The notes under the pieces were generated by a model. That model had not been told where the DNA came from. It saw only the letters and a list, made by a program, of their open reading frames with translations, and did no database searches. 64,000 nt of DNA from Ceratopteris richardii (Eukaryota; Streptophyta; Polypodiopsida; Polypodiales; Pteridaceae). Made by a program: the position numbers and the translations under genes. The stretch lies in contig CM035413.1 of assembly GCA_020310875.1 (NCBI GenBank), positions 183,623,118 through 183,687,117 of the forward strand, written 5' to 3'. This document shows positions 44,393 through 54,323 of this stretch, piece after piece (within the stretch, counting starts at the first letter, position 1; each line of letters begins with the position of its first letter).

Positions 44393-45094
44393 TGTTGAGT
44401 ATTGGGTATGAACACATCTGTGCATAGGAACCCTCTTTTTGTATCTTCTTAGAGTTTCACATGAAAACTCCCTCTTAGACACTTTTTAAATATTTCTTTA
44501 TGCCTTAGTATAAAAGACTTCATATTTTCACCCATTTTGCCCTTCTAAGGATTTCCCACGTAGAAAATCCACGCATGCCCTTCTTGGAGATTGGGTTGTT
44601 ACAAATTTGATCTTTAGAATATCCTAGAAGATTGGCAGTTAGAGAGAGAATCACCTTTTTGACTTTTCCAAATGAGCACATGGGGAATTGTGCTTAGGCT
44701 ATAAATAGAGCCTCATTTTTGTGGAAAGGGGGCTCTTGGTTCGACGTACTCCATGTAAAATCTTCATGAATGGAAGAACTCTCTTTTATTCTAAGGCTTT
44801 GTGCATTTATGTGTGTAGTCTTGGAGTGTGAGAGGGTGTGGTGTGTGTGTGTGCTTGCTGAACCTTCCTTTGTGTGTGAGTAATGTGTTGCATTACTTGT
44901 ATTTTCCATGTGTGACCATGATCCTTGACTCCCATCTCTCCATGTTTTCAAGCATGTGGCATAGCTGCGGGCTGATGGCCAATGGCTTGAACATGATGGA
45001 GGATGGGGTGGATGAAAGGAGAGTCTTTCTTGGGCCTTCCTCCTTGCTTCCATGCAAGGTGATGTGGGTTGGTTACTCCCCTATGCTCTCAACA
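44393..45094 (+). repeat. Element G: 3' LTR (702 bp)
   Basis: Same sequence as 39246-39945 except one extra GT unit. TATA box at 44699-44706. Confidence 0.95.
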
Positions 45095-45099
45095 CTAAG

Positions 45100-45727
45100 G
45101 AATTGGTATCTCGGCCGCGCACACACAATAGACCTTGGGACTCTTGGAATCCAACCCCGCCTTCTCTGCACACCTTCCTCTTGACACCTCTTGCACTCTT
45201 CAGTGTCGTCGCACACTGGTGGCTCTTCTTGCTTCCTCTGAGCTCTCTCTTGCTCCTTACTCTCAATGTGTGTCCAAGAATAGCCTTTGTCCTCTTTTGA
45301 ATGCGCCGGTCCCGTGACTTCTAACTGCCATGGACTCTTGGGCTTCCTTTGATGTCCCAAGATTCTCTTTTTAGTTGGCGGCCAACGAATTGCTTCTTTG
45401 TCCTGTAGGAACTTTAGACAAAAGAAAAATTTTGATTGGGTGGCCTTATTCCCACATGTGCATACCCAGCCGCTTCACGTACCTTTACTTTTCTCTCTCT
45501 TTAATTTGTCACCTTTGTACCCAAGAGGGGTTCACCTGGACCCTCCACATTACTTAAAACACCCTTTTGACCTTAAGAGACTTCATAAAATACTTTTGCA
45601 ATATTGCCAAATGAACAATTAAAGTCTTCTTTTTATGACCATTGAAGGTGCACTACCCGTGCACTTTGACCCTTGACTTTACTTTGATCTTGACTTTTCC
45701 CGGTTTCGACCTTGCCAGGGCGCAACA
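45100..45727 (-). repeat. Element F: 3' LTR, right piece
   Basis: Matches 55906-56535 and ends GGGCGCAACA at 45727 (minus-strand start TGTTGCGCCC). It includes the TTGAC-rich first 100 bp of U3. Confidence 0.93.
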
Positions 45728-45764
45728 GATGCCCACCACCTAAAGGACTCTCCGACCCGGAGAG
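45728..45764 (-). promoter_or_regulatory. Element F: polypurine tract and stem-loop
   Basis: Perfect 7-bp stem CTCTCCG/CGGAGAG (plus 45748-45754 and 45758-45764, 3-nt loop), then AGGTGGTGGGCATC and the LTR. Same as J. Confidence 0.78.
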
Positions 45765-46039
45765 ACAACAACACTTGATACAAGAACAGCTTAAGAACAA
45801 AATTGAGCAAGAACAAAATTTAACAATTATAGGAACAGAGAGGAAATAAAGCCGAAAAAGGGAGAAAGAGTACTTTTATTGATTCACTAAAGAAAATGAG
45901 AAGCAATATCCCATGATTATTGAATCCTGATTTTAACATAATCAAAAGGAGGATATGGTTATTGGGAAGCTAGAACTGAAGCTGAAGCCAATTAATTTAT
46001 TGAACTGTGGCCAGCAAATTATTAAAACTGGGACTGAGA

Positions 46040-47029
46040 TTATTGAGGAGGTGGCTGAGGTGAAGATGGGAGGGGAACTGAAGCTTGCTCTATAAGTTGT
46101 TGGACAGAACTAAGGCAATTGCGAAGATGGTCCCGTTCGCGCTTGATACGCCGACACGCTGCATTATCACATAAACCTAATTTGAAACGAGTTTGAAGAT
46201 CTTCTAAAGTCTGGAGCGCAGAATCCGCAATGTCTCGATACCTATCTCGCTCCTCCTTGAGCAAGCGGGCTGATTCAGTGAGAGATTGCCACTGTGAGGT
46301 GGCCATGCGATTTATGTTGTCTATAGTCGACATATATTGTTGATGAATGCTGGCTGCAGCTGAAATGGAATCCAGGGACAACTTCGAAGCATCAGCACTT
46401 CCTTGAGCAATGTTACTGGCTTCGCGAAGTAATAGGAAAAAAGAGGGTGCAGACTGGGTATCAGATGGAGGAACATGTGCTACAGGTGGAGTTGGAGAAT
46501 TGGTTGGAATGGTAGAGGGACCGGGTGTGGAATGAAGATTGGAATGATGGGGTTGGGTGGGTGGTGCATTACTTGGAGTTGGAAATTGGGAAACCGGGGG
46601 ACGTGGGGGAGTACAGGTGGGGTTGTGCGGGTTCAGCTGGGTTTGAATGAGTGGGCGGAATGAAGAAGAGCTATGTGGGGGAACAGGAGCAGGAGGATGA
46701 ATGGTGGCCGTGACAGGCGATGTGGTGAGGATAGGGGAAGGAGACGGTTGATTAAGTGGAGGGATATCCGGGGGTGCAGAGGGTTGGGTTGAAGCGGATG
46801 TTGAGCCAGTGGAGAGTGAAGGGGAGGGGGAAGGCCGGGATATGGAAGGGATAGTGGGATCTTGAAGCTGGTTGCTAACAGGGAGATGAGGGGATTTGGG
46901 TAGAGCGGAAGGATTAGCCAATTGCGCAGGGATTTGATATACCCAAGCCAGGAGTGTAGCAGAATATATGTTAAAGGCACGAGATCGGCGAGGGATAGCT
47001 TCACGAAGTCTCCGGGATCGCGCACTCAA
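46040..47029 (-). CDS. Element F: ORF-X C-terminal half (Pro-rich plus coiled coil)
   Basis: Open frame of 329 codons. The first 55 residues (RRLREAIPRRSRAFNIYSA) continue a globular domain from the preceding frame at 47067. Then comes a Pro/Ser/Thr-rich linker (residues about 60-200), then a helical coiled-coil stretch (about 225-310; QSLTESARLLKEERDRYRDI) with a basic end (CRRIKRERDHLRNCL). The layout (globular, Pro-rich, coiled coil) resembles ORF-X of C, but I see no convincing sequence identity. Separated from the upstream half by a frame change at a T-run near 47085. 270 bp upstream of the polypurine tract. Unknown function. Confidence 0.6.
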   Translation of the reverse strand: MSARSRRLREAIPRRSRAFNIYSATLLAWVYQIPAQLANPSALPKSPHLPVSNQLQDPTIPSISRPSPSPSLSTGSTSASTQPSAPPDIPPLNQPSPSPILTTSPVTATIHPPAPVPPHSSSSFRPLIQTQLNPHNPTCTPPRPPVSQFPTPSNAPPTQPHHSNLHSTPGPSTIPTNSPTPPVAHVPPSDTQSAPSFFLLLREASNIAQGSADASKLSLDSISAAASIHQQYMSTIDNINRMATSQWQSLTESARLLKEERDRYRDIADSALQTLEDLQTRFKLGLCDNAACRRIKRERDHLRNCLSSVQQLIEQASVPLPSSPQPPPQ

Positions 47030-47066
47030 TGAACTATAGAGGAGTGCGGCGTAAGGGTAGGGGCGG

Positions 47067-47882
47067 CTAGTTAGGAAGCAAAAAGAAAAAGATGAAGGAG
47101 TTTAGAATGGATTGCATGCGGATTGAAAAACGTGCATTATCTTCAAAACGTTCTTTACAAAAAGCAATTGTTTCCGAGGGAGACACTCCAGAATATAGGA
47201 GTGGAGGGCTGTCGAAGTTGATGAGGGAGGAGCCTATACTGGCGGCAATGTCAGAGATGTGGAGAGTGCGGGTGCGAAAATTGGGGAACAGCTGAAGAGC
47301 TTCATAGACATCATTAAGGTTGGAGGGGTCCTGGAACAGAACGTTCGCCAAGCCTAAAAGACCTGCATACTGAAGATTTTCGACCGAAAAAAGATTGCGG
47401 AGGTCAATTGGGGGGAGAGATAAGTGAATACGAATGTGGAGATTTAAATCAGTGGGGAGAAAAAGGCGCATATAATCGCCTGAAGGGGAAGTAGGTATCG
47501 AAGTATGAGAAGCAGAAGGAGAGGGAGAAGGTGAAGGGGGGCGAGGAATCGAAGGTGGCGAATAAACGTCTGTGGAATCGGAACGAACGGAATAAGTAGG
47601 AATATGGAGAAGGGGAGGATGAATGGCGGAAGTCGAGGCATCTGCTGTGGGATAAGGGGATATGGTGGATGGAGGAAACGGTGGGGTAAGAGAGGCGGGC
47701 ACTGTGGGGACTGGGTAGACGAGGGTGGGAAGGGTTTGGGTGCGGGACTGTGGAGCAGACTCTGACGCATGGTAATTTGGATTGGTAGAATTAGGATTTG
47801 GATTGGTTGAATTAGGATTTGTTGGTTGGAACGCCGAAGGTGTGAAATTCGAAGGATCGTCCTGCGGGTTAGGAACATCCAT
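47067..47882 (-). CDS. Element F: ORF-X N-terminal half
   Basis: Open frame of 271 codons: an Asn/Pro/Ser-rich N-terminus with NSTNPNPNSTNPN repeats, then a globular part (residues about 150-265; LNLHIRIHLSLPPIDLRNLF, DVYEALQLFPNFRTRTLHIS). It runs off frame in the T-rich FIFFFLLPN region, where a single-base slip would join it to the frame at 47029. Which start is used is unclear because the Pro-rich frames upstream also stay open. No known domain. Confidence 0.55.
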   Translation of the reverse strand: MDVPNPQDDPSNFTPSAFQPTNPNSTNPNPNSTNPNYHASESAPQSRTQTLPTLVYPVPTVPASLTPPFPPSTISPYPTADASTSAIHPPLLHIPTYSVRSDSTDVYSPPSIPRPPSPSPSPSASHTSIPTSPSGDYMRLFLPTDLNLHIRIHLSLPPIDLRNLFSVENLQYAGLLGLANVLFQDPSNLNDVYEALQLFPNFRTRTLHISDIAASIGSSLINFDSPPLLYSGVSPSETIAFCKERFEDNARFSIRMQSILNSFIFFFLLPN

Positions 47883-49571
47883 AGAAACCCTTTTTGGTTC
47901 TGGGGATTAAGGGGGAAGTGGAGGGGAAGCGGAGGAGAGTGTGGCTTAGGGGATTGAGGGGTGGAGATGAGGGGATTTACAATGCAAATGAGGGTAGATG
48001 TTTGCGGGGTTGTGGATGGTTTGGGGTGCGGGCGGACAATGGTGGAGGGAGTGGATTGTTCTGCTGGTTGCGGATGGGTTGGGGTGTGGGCGGACAATGT
48101 GGAGGGAGTGTAGTGTGCTGCCGGTTGGAAGGATGAGATGACGCGGTGGCGGAGGGGGTGGGTGTGGGTGGTTTTGGGCTGTTGAGGGCGAGGGCGGAGG
48201 AGGCCGATGTCTGCGGTGGATGGCGAGGGAAGGTTGTGGGAGGTGGGTTAGGGCGGAGGGGGTAGTCGTGGGCGTTTGAAGGCGGAGGGATGGTTCCAGC
48301 GGGGGTTGGAGGGATTTGTTTGTGCGGGTGGGGCGGAGGAGAGGGATGTTGGCGTGTGGGTGAGGGGAGCAAGAAGATGGGGAGCAAGGGAAGGCGGAGT
48401 TGTGTGGCGGTTGAGGGCGGCGCCTGCGTTTTGGGAAGGATGTGGGTTGAGGGCGGCTGCGGCGCGGATGCGGGAGGAAGGCGGGGGGAGAGGAGGTGGC
48501 GGAACTCGGCGGGGTTATAGTAGGCCGGTAGTGGAGAGGTGACCGCGGGGGAGGTTAGATGTAGAATCGACGGAGGGGCTGATGGAGGGTGACGGCGAGA
48601 CTGGGCGGTACGGCATGGCGGAGGTGTCGGATACCTGCAGGGGGTGGAGGAGGGGCGGCACGGGCGGAGACGGGTGGTATTGGCGGAGTTCTGCGGAGGA
48701 TGGGAGTGGTAGGGCGGAGGCGATGCCTGCGGAGGTTGGAGGAGGGGAGGGTGGGGGAGGGACGGGTACCGGGCGGAGGGAGGCTGAGGGAGGCGGAGGC
48801 GGGGCGGATTGAGGCGGAGGCGGGGCGGAGGTAAGCGGAGGCGGGGTGGCGGGGGGCACAGCGGATGCTGCGGAGGATGGATGAGGGGCGGGCAAGTGCG
48901 AGGCGGGAGGCGGGGGTTCACCAGCGGAGGCTGCGGAGGCACCGGCGGAGGACAGAGGCGGGGCAAGAGAGGTGGGGGCTATGGTGGCGGTGGGCAAGGC
49001 GGGGATTGATGAGGTGACCGGGGGGGGCCTATCGGATGCCTGACCGGGGGTGGCGGTATGGTGGGGCGGCGAGGGGAGGTAGGCGGAAGGCGGAGGCGGG
49101 GGGATGGCGGGCGGGTGAGGGGAACAAGGAGATGGGGAGATGTGGTGGGCGGAAGAGGACGGAATAGGTGGGGAGAGGCGGAAGGCGTAGGCGGGTGGGG
49201 GGTGTCTGCGGGTGGCTGGAGGGGGTTTGGTGGGCGGGTGAGGGGGGAGTAGGGAGGGTGTTTGCGGGTGGTTGGAGGGGGGGTGGGTGGGGGGTGGTGG
49301 GCGGGTGAGGGCGGAGGAGGGGGGCGGAGGAGAGGGGTGCCTTCGGGTGGTTGGAAGGGGGGGGTGGGCGGGTGAGGGCGGAGGAGGGGGGTGTTTGGGG
49401 GGTTTGAGTGGAGGTAAGTAAGTGGATGGCGGGTTTGAGTGTAGTAAGTAAGTGGATGGCCGAGGGGGTTGAAGGACCTCGCAATCGATGGCAATCGATG
49501 GGGTTGAAGGAGCGGTATTGTATGTTTATCATCACTGATGCTGAGGGGATCAATAATGAAAGAGAGAACAC
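47883..49571 (-). other. Element F: GC-rich, strand-asymmetric low-complexity region
   Basis: About 1.6 kb where the plus strand is almost all G with A (ggcggagg, gggggtgggtgg) and the minus strand is C-rich. All three minus frames stay open over long stretches as Pro/Ser/Thr-rich polypeptides, so ORF calls here (for example 47977-48966, 48515-48997, 48979-49494, 49029-49571) cannot be told apart. It may be an expanded Pro-rich linker of ORF-X. It strongly contrasts with the AT-rich surroundings. Confidence 0.75.
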
Positions 49572-49946
49572 CTTATATAGCAGGGAGGAATGAAAGATTA
49601 CCTCACAGGAATTGATGGTTCAACCCAAAAGAGAGTTCAAAAGAGAGGAGATGCAAGTTCCAATCTCCTCCATCCAAAAAGAGAAACAAAAGAAAGGGAA
49701 ATATAGAAAGTTATTGTGCAGAAGTAAGGGCCATCCAAAAAATGGTGCCTAATTTATTTAACAATGAATTTTAGTTGATTTTTAGTGGTGAAATGAGCAA
49801 CAAAAAAATGGCGCCCAAAAAGAACATGCGTGAGCAATTGTGTTGTTTATTTCTACTTATTAGGACAATTTTAAACAAACTGATTATTATTTGTACCTAT
49901 AAAGCATTCCAAAACTCTTAGGAACAAAATAATGAAAATGCAATGT
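49572..49946 (-). other. Element F: spacer between pol and ORF-X
   Basis: AT-rich, 375 bp, no ORF, nothing recognised. Confidence 0.6.
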
Positions 49947-52900
49947 TTATGACTTTTGGTGGTAACCCTTGAGTCTGGAGATGTTTACCAAGGGTAGGGT
50001 GTTGCCATCCAGTGTTTCCAATTGCACAGCACCCCATTGCAACATTTTCAGAACTCGAAAAGGTCCTTCCCACTGAGGGATCCATTTTCCTTTTGCAGCC
50101 GTATGAGGGTTAGGTTTATGGAGAAGAACTAACATGCCTGCTTCAATGTTGTTTTTCCACAGATGTCGATCATGTGCCTCCTTCCGTTTTATCTGAGTCT
50201 CTATCAATTGTTTGGTCGCTAGTAGACGAATCTCCTCCACTTTATGTAGTGCTCCTAGCCTATGAGAGATATCCCAATCCTTCTTTCCCTGCATGAATGC
50301 TATCTTAGGTGATCCATGTAAAAATTCAAAGGGCTCGATAGGTAATATGCCATAGACCAATTGGAATGGGGAATATCCAGTGGCCTCTTTGTAGGCTAAT
50401 CTGTATGCCCAAAGTGTACCTAGGTACGCAATGCCCCATGAAGTGGGTTGCAACATACACTCCTTTCTTAACATTGCAATTAAAACCTTATTTGTGGACT
50501 CAGCCTGTCCATTTGCTCGTGGATAGTAAGCACAAGAGGTCCTATGAAGAATTCTATACCTGTTGAAGATTTCTTCCAGGACTTTATTGACAAAATGGGT
50601 ACCTTGATCAGTACAAATTTCAAGTGGACAACCAAACCTGCAAATGATGTTACTATAAATGAAATCAGCAACGGTTTGGGCAGTGCAATCGGAGGAGGCA
50701 ATAGCTTCAGCCCACTTTGTGGCATAATCAGTAGCTATCAGGAGATATTTTTCTCTTTTTGGAAACGCGGGAGGGTAGATTGGCCCTACAAAATCTAACC
50801 CCCACTTCTCAAATGGTTGCCAGGAGGTGGAAATAACCAGGGGGTTATGTCTCTGCTTTGTTGGCTTAGGTCCACACCTCTGGCAAATGTGACATGCTTT
50901 TCCCCATTCATCTGCATCCCTAAATAGTGTAGGCCACCATAGACCCGCATCCAGTATCCTCTGACTCATAATATGTCCTGGGAGGTGCCCACCACCTGTA
51001 CCTTCATGTGCAGAGTGAAGGACTTCCCTCACTTCTTCTTCTTCCAAACACTTCCTGAACCGGTCATCTTTGCCCTGTCTGTACAATTTATCTTCGATGA
51101 AGGTATATGGTCTACTCTTGATAAGTAGTCTCTTCCTTTGTACAATACTAGCACTTTCTGGATACAGCCCAGTATTAATGAACTGCTTAATATCATCATA
51201 CCATCCTTGAGCTTGTATAGCAAACAAATGGGCATCGGGGAAATCATCATTGATTCCACTAGTTTGATCCATTATATTTATTATGGACAAGTGATCCGCC
51301 ATCACATTCTCTCTTCCTGGTTTATGGATTACTGAGAAATCAAATTCTTGGAATAACAGTAACCACCTCCATATTCTACCAGTAGCTTGTGGTTTGTTGA
51401 GTAAGTATTTTAGTGGTTGGTGATCTGATATAATAATAAATTTTACCCCCAGTAAGTAATGACGGAATTTTTGGACGGCAAAGACCATTGCTAGTGCTTC
51501 CCTTTCAGTAGTACTGTAATTCCTTTCAGCCTTGGTCAAGATTCTACTGGCATATTGAATTGGCCTGTCCATTTTAAATTCTTCACTTGGTTGGGTCAGA
51601 ACTGCCCCCACTGCATATGCACTGGCATCGACATGTATATGAAAGATTTTTGACCACTCCGGGGTGACCAAGATAGGAGCACACACTAACCGTGACCGTA
51701 ATGTCTGATATGCTTTTTCCTCCTCTTCTTCCCATTTAAAAGGTACTTCCTTACCGGTAAGTCTAGTCAGAGGTCTAGCTATCTCTGCATACATTTTTAT
51801 AAACCTTCTATGATAACCGGTATGCCCCAAGAAACTCTGGATCTCTTTAGGAGATTTAGGTTTAGGTAACTTTAATATAGAAAGAATTTTGTCAGGATCT
51901 GGGGCCATACCTTTAGCCGACACCACATGTCCTAAAAGGGTTCCTTCTGTCACAAGGAAATGACATTTATTTGGATTGAGCTTTAACTTAGTTTCTCTGC
52001 ATCTTTGGAAAATATTCTGTAGCTGCCTCAAGTGCTGGTCCAAACAATCTAGATGATTTTCCTTGTGAGATCCTGAAAACGAAGAGAAGTCATCCATGAA
52101 GATTCTAAGTGATTCCAGCAATAGGGGCCCAAAAATGAGATTGACCGTTCTGTTAAAGGTGGCTGGAGCATTTCTGAGCCCAAATGGCATTTTTACATAC
52201 ACATATGTTCCCCAAGGTGTGATAAAAGCAGTCTTTTCACGATCCTCTGGATGTATTGATATTTGATTATAGCCACTGAATCCATCCATAAAACTATATA
52301 ATGCATGCCCAACCACTTCTTCAATGACCTGTTCTGCAAAAGGCATAGGGAACCCATCTAGAATGGTCACCTTGTTGAGAGCTCTAAAGTCAACACAAAT
52401 TCTGATTTTATTTGTATTCTTCTTCGGTACTATAACCATAGGTGAGAGCCACTCTGAGTGCTCCACAGGAATGATGATTCCTGCATCCTCCATCTTTTGG
52501 ATTTCCACATAGACGGCTTTGGCATACTTTGTATTGAGTTTATAGCTCCTTCCTCTAATGGGTCTGGCTCCATCAACCAGAGGGATTCTGTGCTCTCCAT
52601 AAGATGCAGGCACTCCTTCTAGGTCTTTATAATGCCAGGCAAAAACATCTGCATACTGGGTCAAGAATGATTTTACCTTTTCCAGGAGCTCTGGGTGGCT
52701 CCACAACCAAGTGGCCACCAGAACTGGTTGAGTATTGTTTTGAGTGCCTAAGTGTATTTCTTGGACCGGATTTCTTGTTACCATATTATCTCCCTGTGCA
52801 TCTGCTTCCTTGTCTTCTTCTACTAGCTTTTCGTGCATTGCTTCATAAGCAGGTGTATTTTGGACTTCGATGTGTTCCTCCTTGTCCTGCATCCATCCTG

Positions 52901-54323
52901 CAGGGATTTCTTGAATTGGGAAAGAACATTCAACCTCAGAATTTTTTACCTTGTTTTTAGCCTTAGAAACTTCGTTATCTGTGGTTGACACATCCTCCTC
53001 TAATTTGTGTTTGAGGGGTATCTTCCTGCCCCTTCTGTGGTCAGTGATGGGCTCTCCCAATCCATCAACCTGGACCTTTTCCTTGTCTTCATCATAATCT
53101 TCAGTCGTGCCAGGATTATCAAGGAAAATTCCAAAACAAGAGGAAGAGTTGCCTGCTTGGAGCCAACTTAGAATATCCTCTTCTTCCTCAAAATCTATTT
53201 GGGGTTGATCCTCCGCTTCGGTTTCCATGCAAATGCTCACTGTTTGCATCATACTAGTGTTTCCTTGATTGTCTGGGCCTTCTTCTAAATGAATTTGTCT
53301 CAGCTCCTGCCCTTTCTTTTGAACCCACATAGTGTCCTTACCCCAATCATGAATGACACTGGCATGCCTCAGCCAAGGTCTTCCAATTAAGAGAGGAAAT
53401 CCTCCTTCAACCTGGGGCAATCTTAAAACCACAAAATCCAGAATGAATAGATTACCTTGTACTTCAAGTGGAACTTTTGGGATTACCCCCAAGGGCCTTA
53501 CTTTGCTCTGATCTGCCAGCGTAACCGTGAAATTTGCAGGTCTTGAAGGGTGGAGTCCAATCTTTTTCATGGTATGTTCAGGCATCAACTTAATACCAGA
53601 ACCACCATCTACAATAACACCTTGAAATTCATGACCCTTGATTGATATTGTAAGCCGAGGACTTTTATAATCCGTAAGGGGTGCTTCCCCCCTAATTATC
53701 CCTTTATGTAAAATAGCAGTCTTGGCCACTAAGCTTGTAGTAGAAGCCTCATCAATTATCTGCAATAATTCTGACCTGAATTTCCCATCCATCTTTATTA
53801 ATTCAAAAATACTAACCTCCTTCTTCATTGACTTGAGTAGTTTTGAAGCCTCTGACTCTTTAAGAGAGTGAGCTTCATTTGCTTTGCCAAACTCTTCTTG
53901 AGCCCTGTTGAAGGCATGCCCAATGGCATCACTGGTGCCTATGAGATATTCCTTTTGGTTTGTGTCTGCACTTGTGGTGGCTTTGTCCTCAAATGCAACT
54001 CTGTCTTTGTTCAATTCCTTAATTATCAATTCTTGATTTTCTATTACTTTTGCCGTTCCCTTGCTTCTTGTCTGTACTGCAAAAGATTCGATTTCTTCTA
54101 ATTGTACCACTCTGGTAGATGGTGAGGGTTCATCGACCTGAGGTAATTTTTCCTCCTTGTATACAGAGATCAATTGGAGATGGGGTCCGGAAGTAGAAGC
54201 TTGATTCTTAGGACATCCGTTGGTATAATGGTCCCTGGCTTCTGGACAGTTCCTGCAAGGAGGAGCATTTTCTGGGAGAGTGCACCTAGATTGGTAGTGT
54301 CCGCATTCTCCACATCTGAGCAA
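49947..54323 (-). CDS. pol: Element F: Pol polyprotein (PR-RT-RNase H-IN), intact
   Basis: 1,458 open codons. Two zinc-knuckle-like motifs at the start (CGECGHYQSRC, then CRNCPEARDHYTNGC), retropepsin (VIVDGGSGIKLMP, Asp 239; LLIGRPW 311-317), RT (residues about 600-800; FMDDF at 742-746), RNase H (HVDASAYAVG, Asp 899; Glu 941), integrase HHCC (His 1106, His 1113, Cys 1144, Cys 1147), core Asp 1177, Asp 1239, Glu 1275 (spacing of 35), and the C-terminal GPFRVLKMLQWGAVQLETLDG-type GPY/F end (abbreviated). No second protease and no second zinc module. The protease has Gly where Ser/Thr is usual after the catalytic Asp. It overlaps gag by 154 nt in the -1 frame. Likely competent unless the frame junction is a lesion. 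Confidence 0.93.
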   Translation of the reverse strand: MLRCGECGHYQSRCTLPENAPPCRNCPEARDHYTNGCPKNQASTSGPHLQLISVYKEEKLPQVDEPSPSTRVVQLEEIESFAVQTRSKGTAKVIENQELIIKELNKDRVAFEDKATTSADTNQKEYLIGTSDAIGHAFNRAQEEFGKANEAHSLKESEASKLLKSMKKEVSIFELIKMDGKFRSELLQIIDEASTTSLVAKTAILHKGIIRGEAPLTDYKSPRLTISIKGHEFQGVIVDGGSGIKLMPEHTMKKIGLHPSRPANFTVTLADQSKVRPLGVIPKVPLEVQGNLFILDFVVLRLPQVEGGFPLLIGRPWLRHASVIHDWGKDTMWVQKKGQELRQIHLEEGPDNQGNTSMMQTVSICMETEAEDQPQIDFEEEEDILSWLQAGNSSSCFGIFLDNPGTTEDYDEDKEKVQVDGLGEPITDHRRGRKIPLKHKLEEDVSTTDNEVSKAKNKVKNSEVECSFPIQEIPAGWMQDKEEHIEVQNTPAYEAMHEKLVEEDKEADAQGDNMVTRNPVQEIHLGTQNNTQPVLVATWLWSHPELLEKVKSFLTQYADVFAWHYKDLEGVPASYGEHRIPLVDGARPIRGRSYKLNTKYAKAVYVEIQKMEDAGIIIPVEHSEWLSPMVIVPKKNTNKIRICVDFRALNKVTILDGFPMPFAEQVIEEVVGHALYSFMDGFSGYNQISIHPEDREKTAFITPWGTYVYVKMPFGLRNAPATFNRTVNLIFGPLLLESLRIFMDDFSSFSGSHKENHLDCLDQHLRQLQNIFQRCRETKLKLNPNKCHFLVTEGTLLGHVVSAKGMAPDPDKILSILKLPKPKSPKEIQSFLGHTGYHRRFIKMYAEIARPLTRLTGKEVPFKWEEEEEKAYQTLRSRLVCAPILVTPEWSKIFHIHVDASAYAVGAVLTQPSEEFKMDRPIQYASRILTKAERNYSTTEREALAMVFAVQKFRHYLLGVKFIIISDHQPLKYLLNKPQATGRIWRWLLLFQEFDFSVIHKPGRENVMADHLSIINIMDQTSGINDDFPDAHLFAIQAQGWYDDIKQFINTGLYPESASIVQRKRLLIKSRPYTFIEDKLYRQGKDDRFRKCLEEEEVREVLHSAHEGTGGGHLPGHIMSQRILDAGLWWPTLFRDADEWGKACHICQRCGPKPTKQRHNPLVISTSWQPFEKWGLDFVGPIYPPAFPKREKYLLIATDYATKWAEAIASSDCTAQTVADFIYSNIICRFGCPLEICTDQGTHFVNKVLEEIFNRYRILHRTSCAYYPRANGQAESTNKVLIAMLRKECMLQPTSWGIAYLGTLWAYRLAYKEATGYSPFQLVYGILPIEPFEFLHGSPKIAFMQGKKDWDISHRLGALHKVEEIRLLATKQLIETQIKRKEAHDRHLWKNNIEAGMLVLLHKPNPHTAAKGKWIPQWEGPFRVLKMLQWGAVQLETLDGNTLPLVNISRLKGYHQKS

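Larger units (their letters stand above)
39246..45094 (+). mobile_element. Element G: non-coding LTR retrotransposon (LARD-like, 5.85 kb)
   Basis: LTRs 39246-39945 and 44393-45094 appear identical apart from one GT unit near 39700/44850. Flanking CTAAG duplications at 39241-39245 and 45095-45099. The uninterrupted F 5' LTR (ccaagctaaggaattgg, around 55900) shows the empty site. A primer-binding site and polypurine tract are present, but the 4.4-kb interior lacks gag and pol. It must be moved by proteins of another element. Confidence 0.95.

Noticed and set aside
44694-45184. ORFs on both strands duplicated at 39547-40167 and 44694-45184
   Set aside because: They are chance ORFs in the two copies of the G LTR, identical because the LTRs are identical.
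45073-45360. ORFs repeated at 45073-45622 and 55806-56430
   Set aside because: Chance ORFs in the two F LTR copies.
47444-49571. Several long Pro-rich ORFs in all minus frames, and Gly-rich ORFs on plus
   Set aside because: Low-complexity GC-rich sequence is open in every frame; no single ORF can be preferred.
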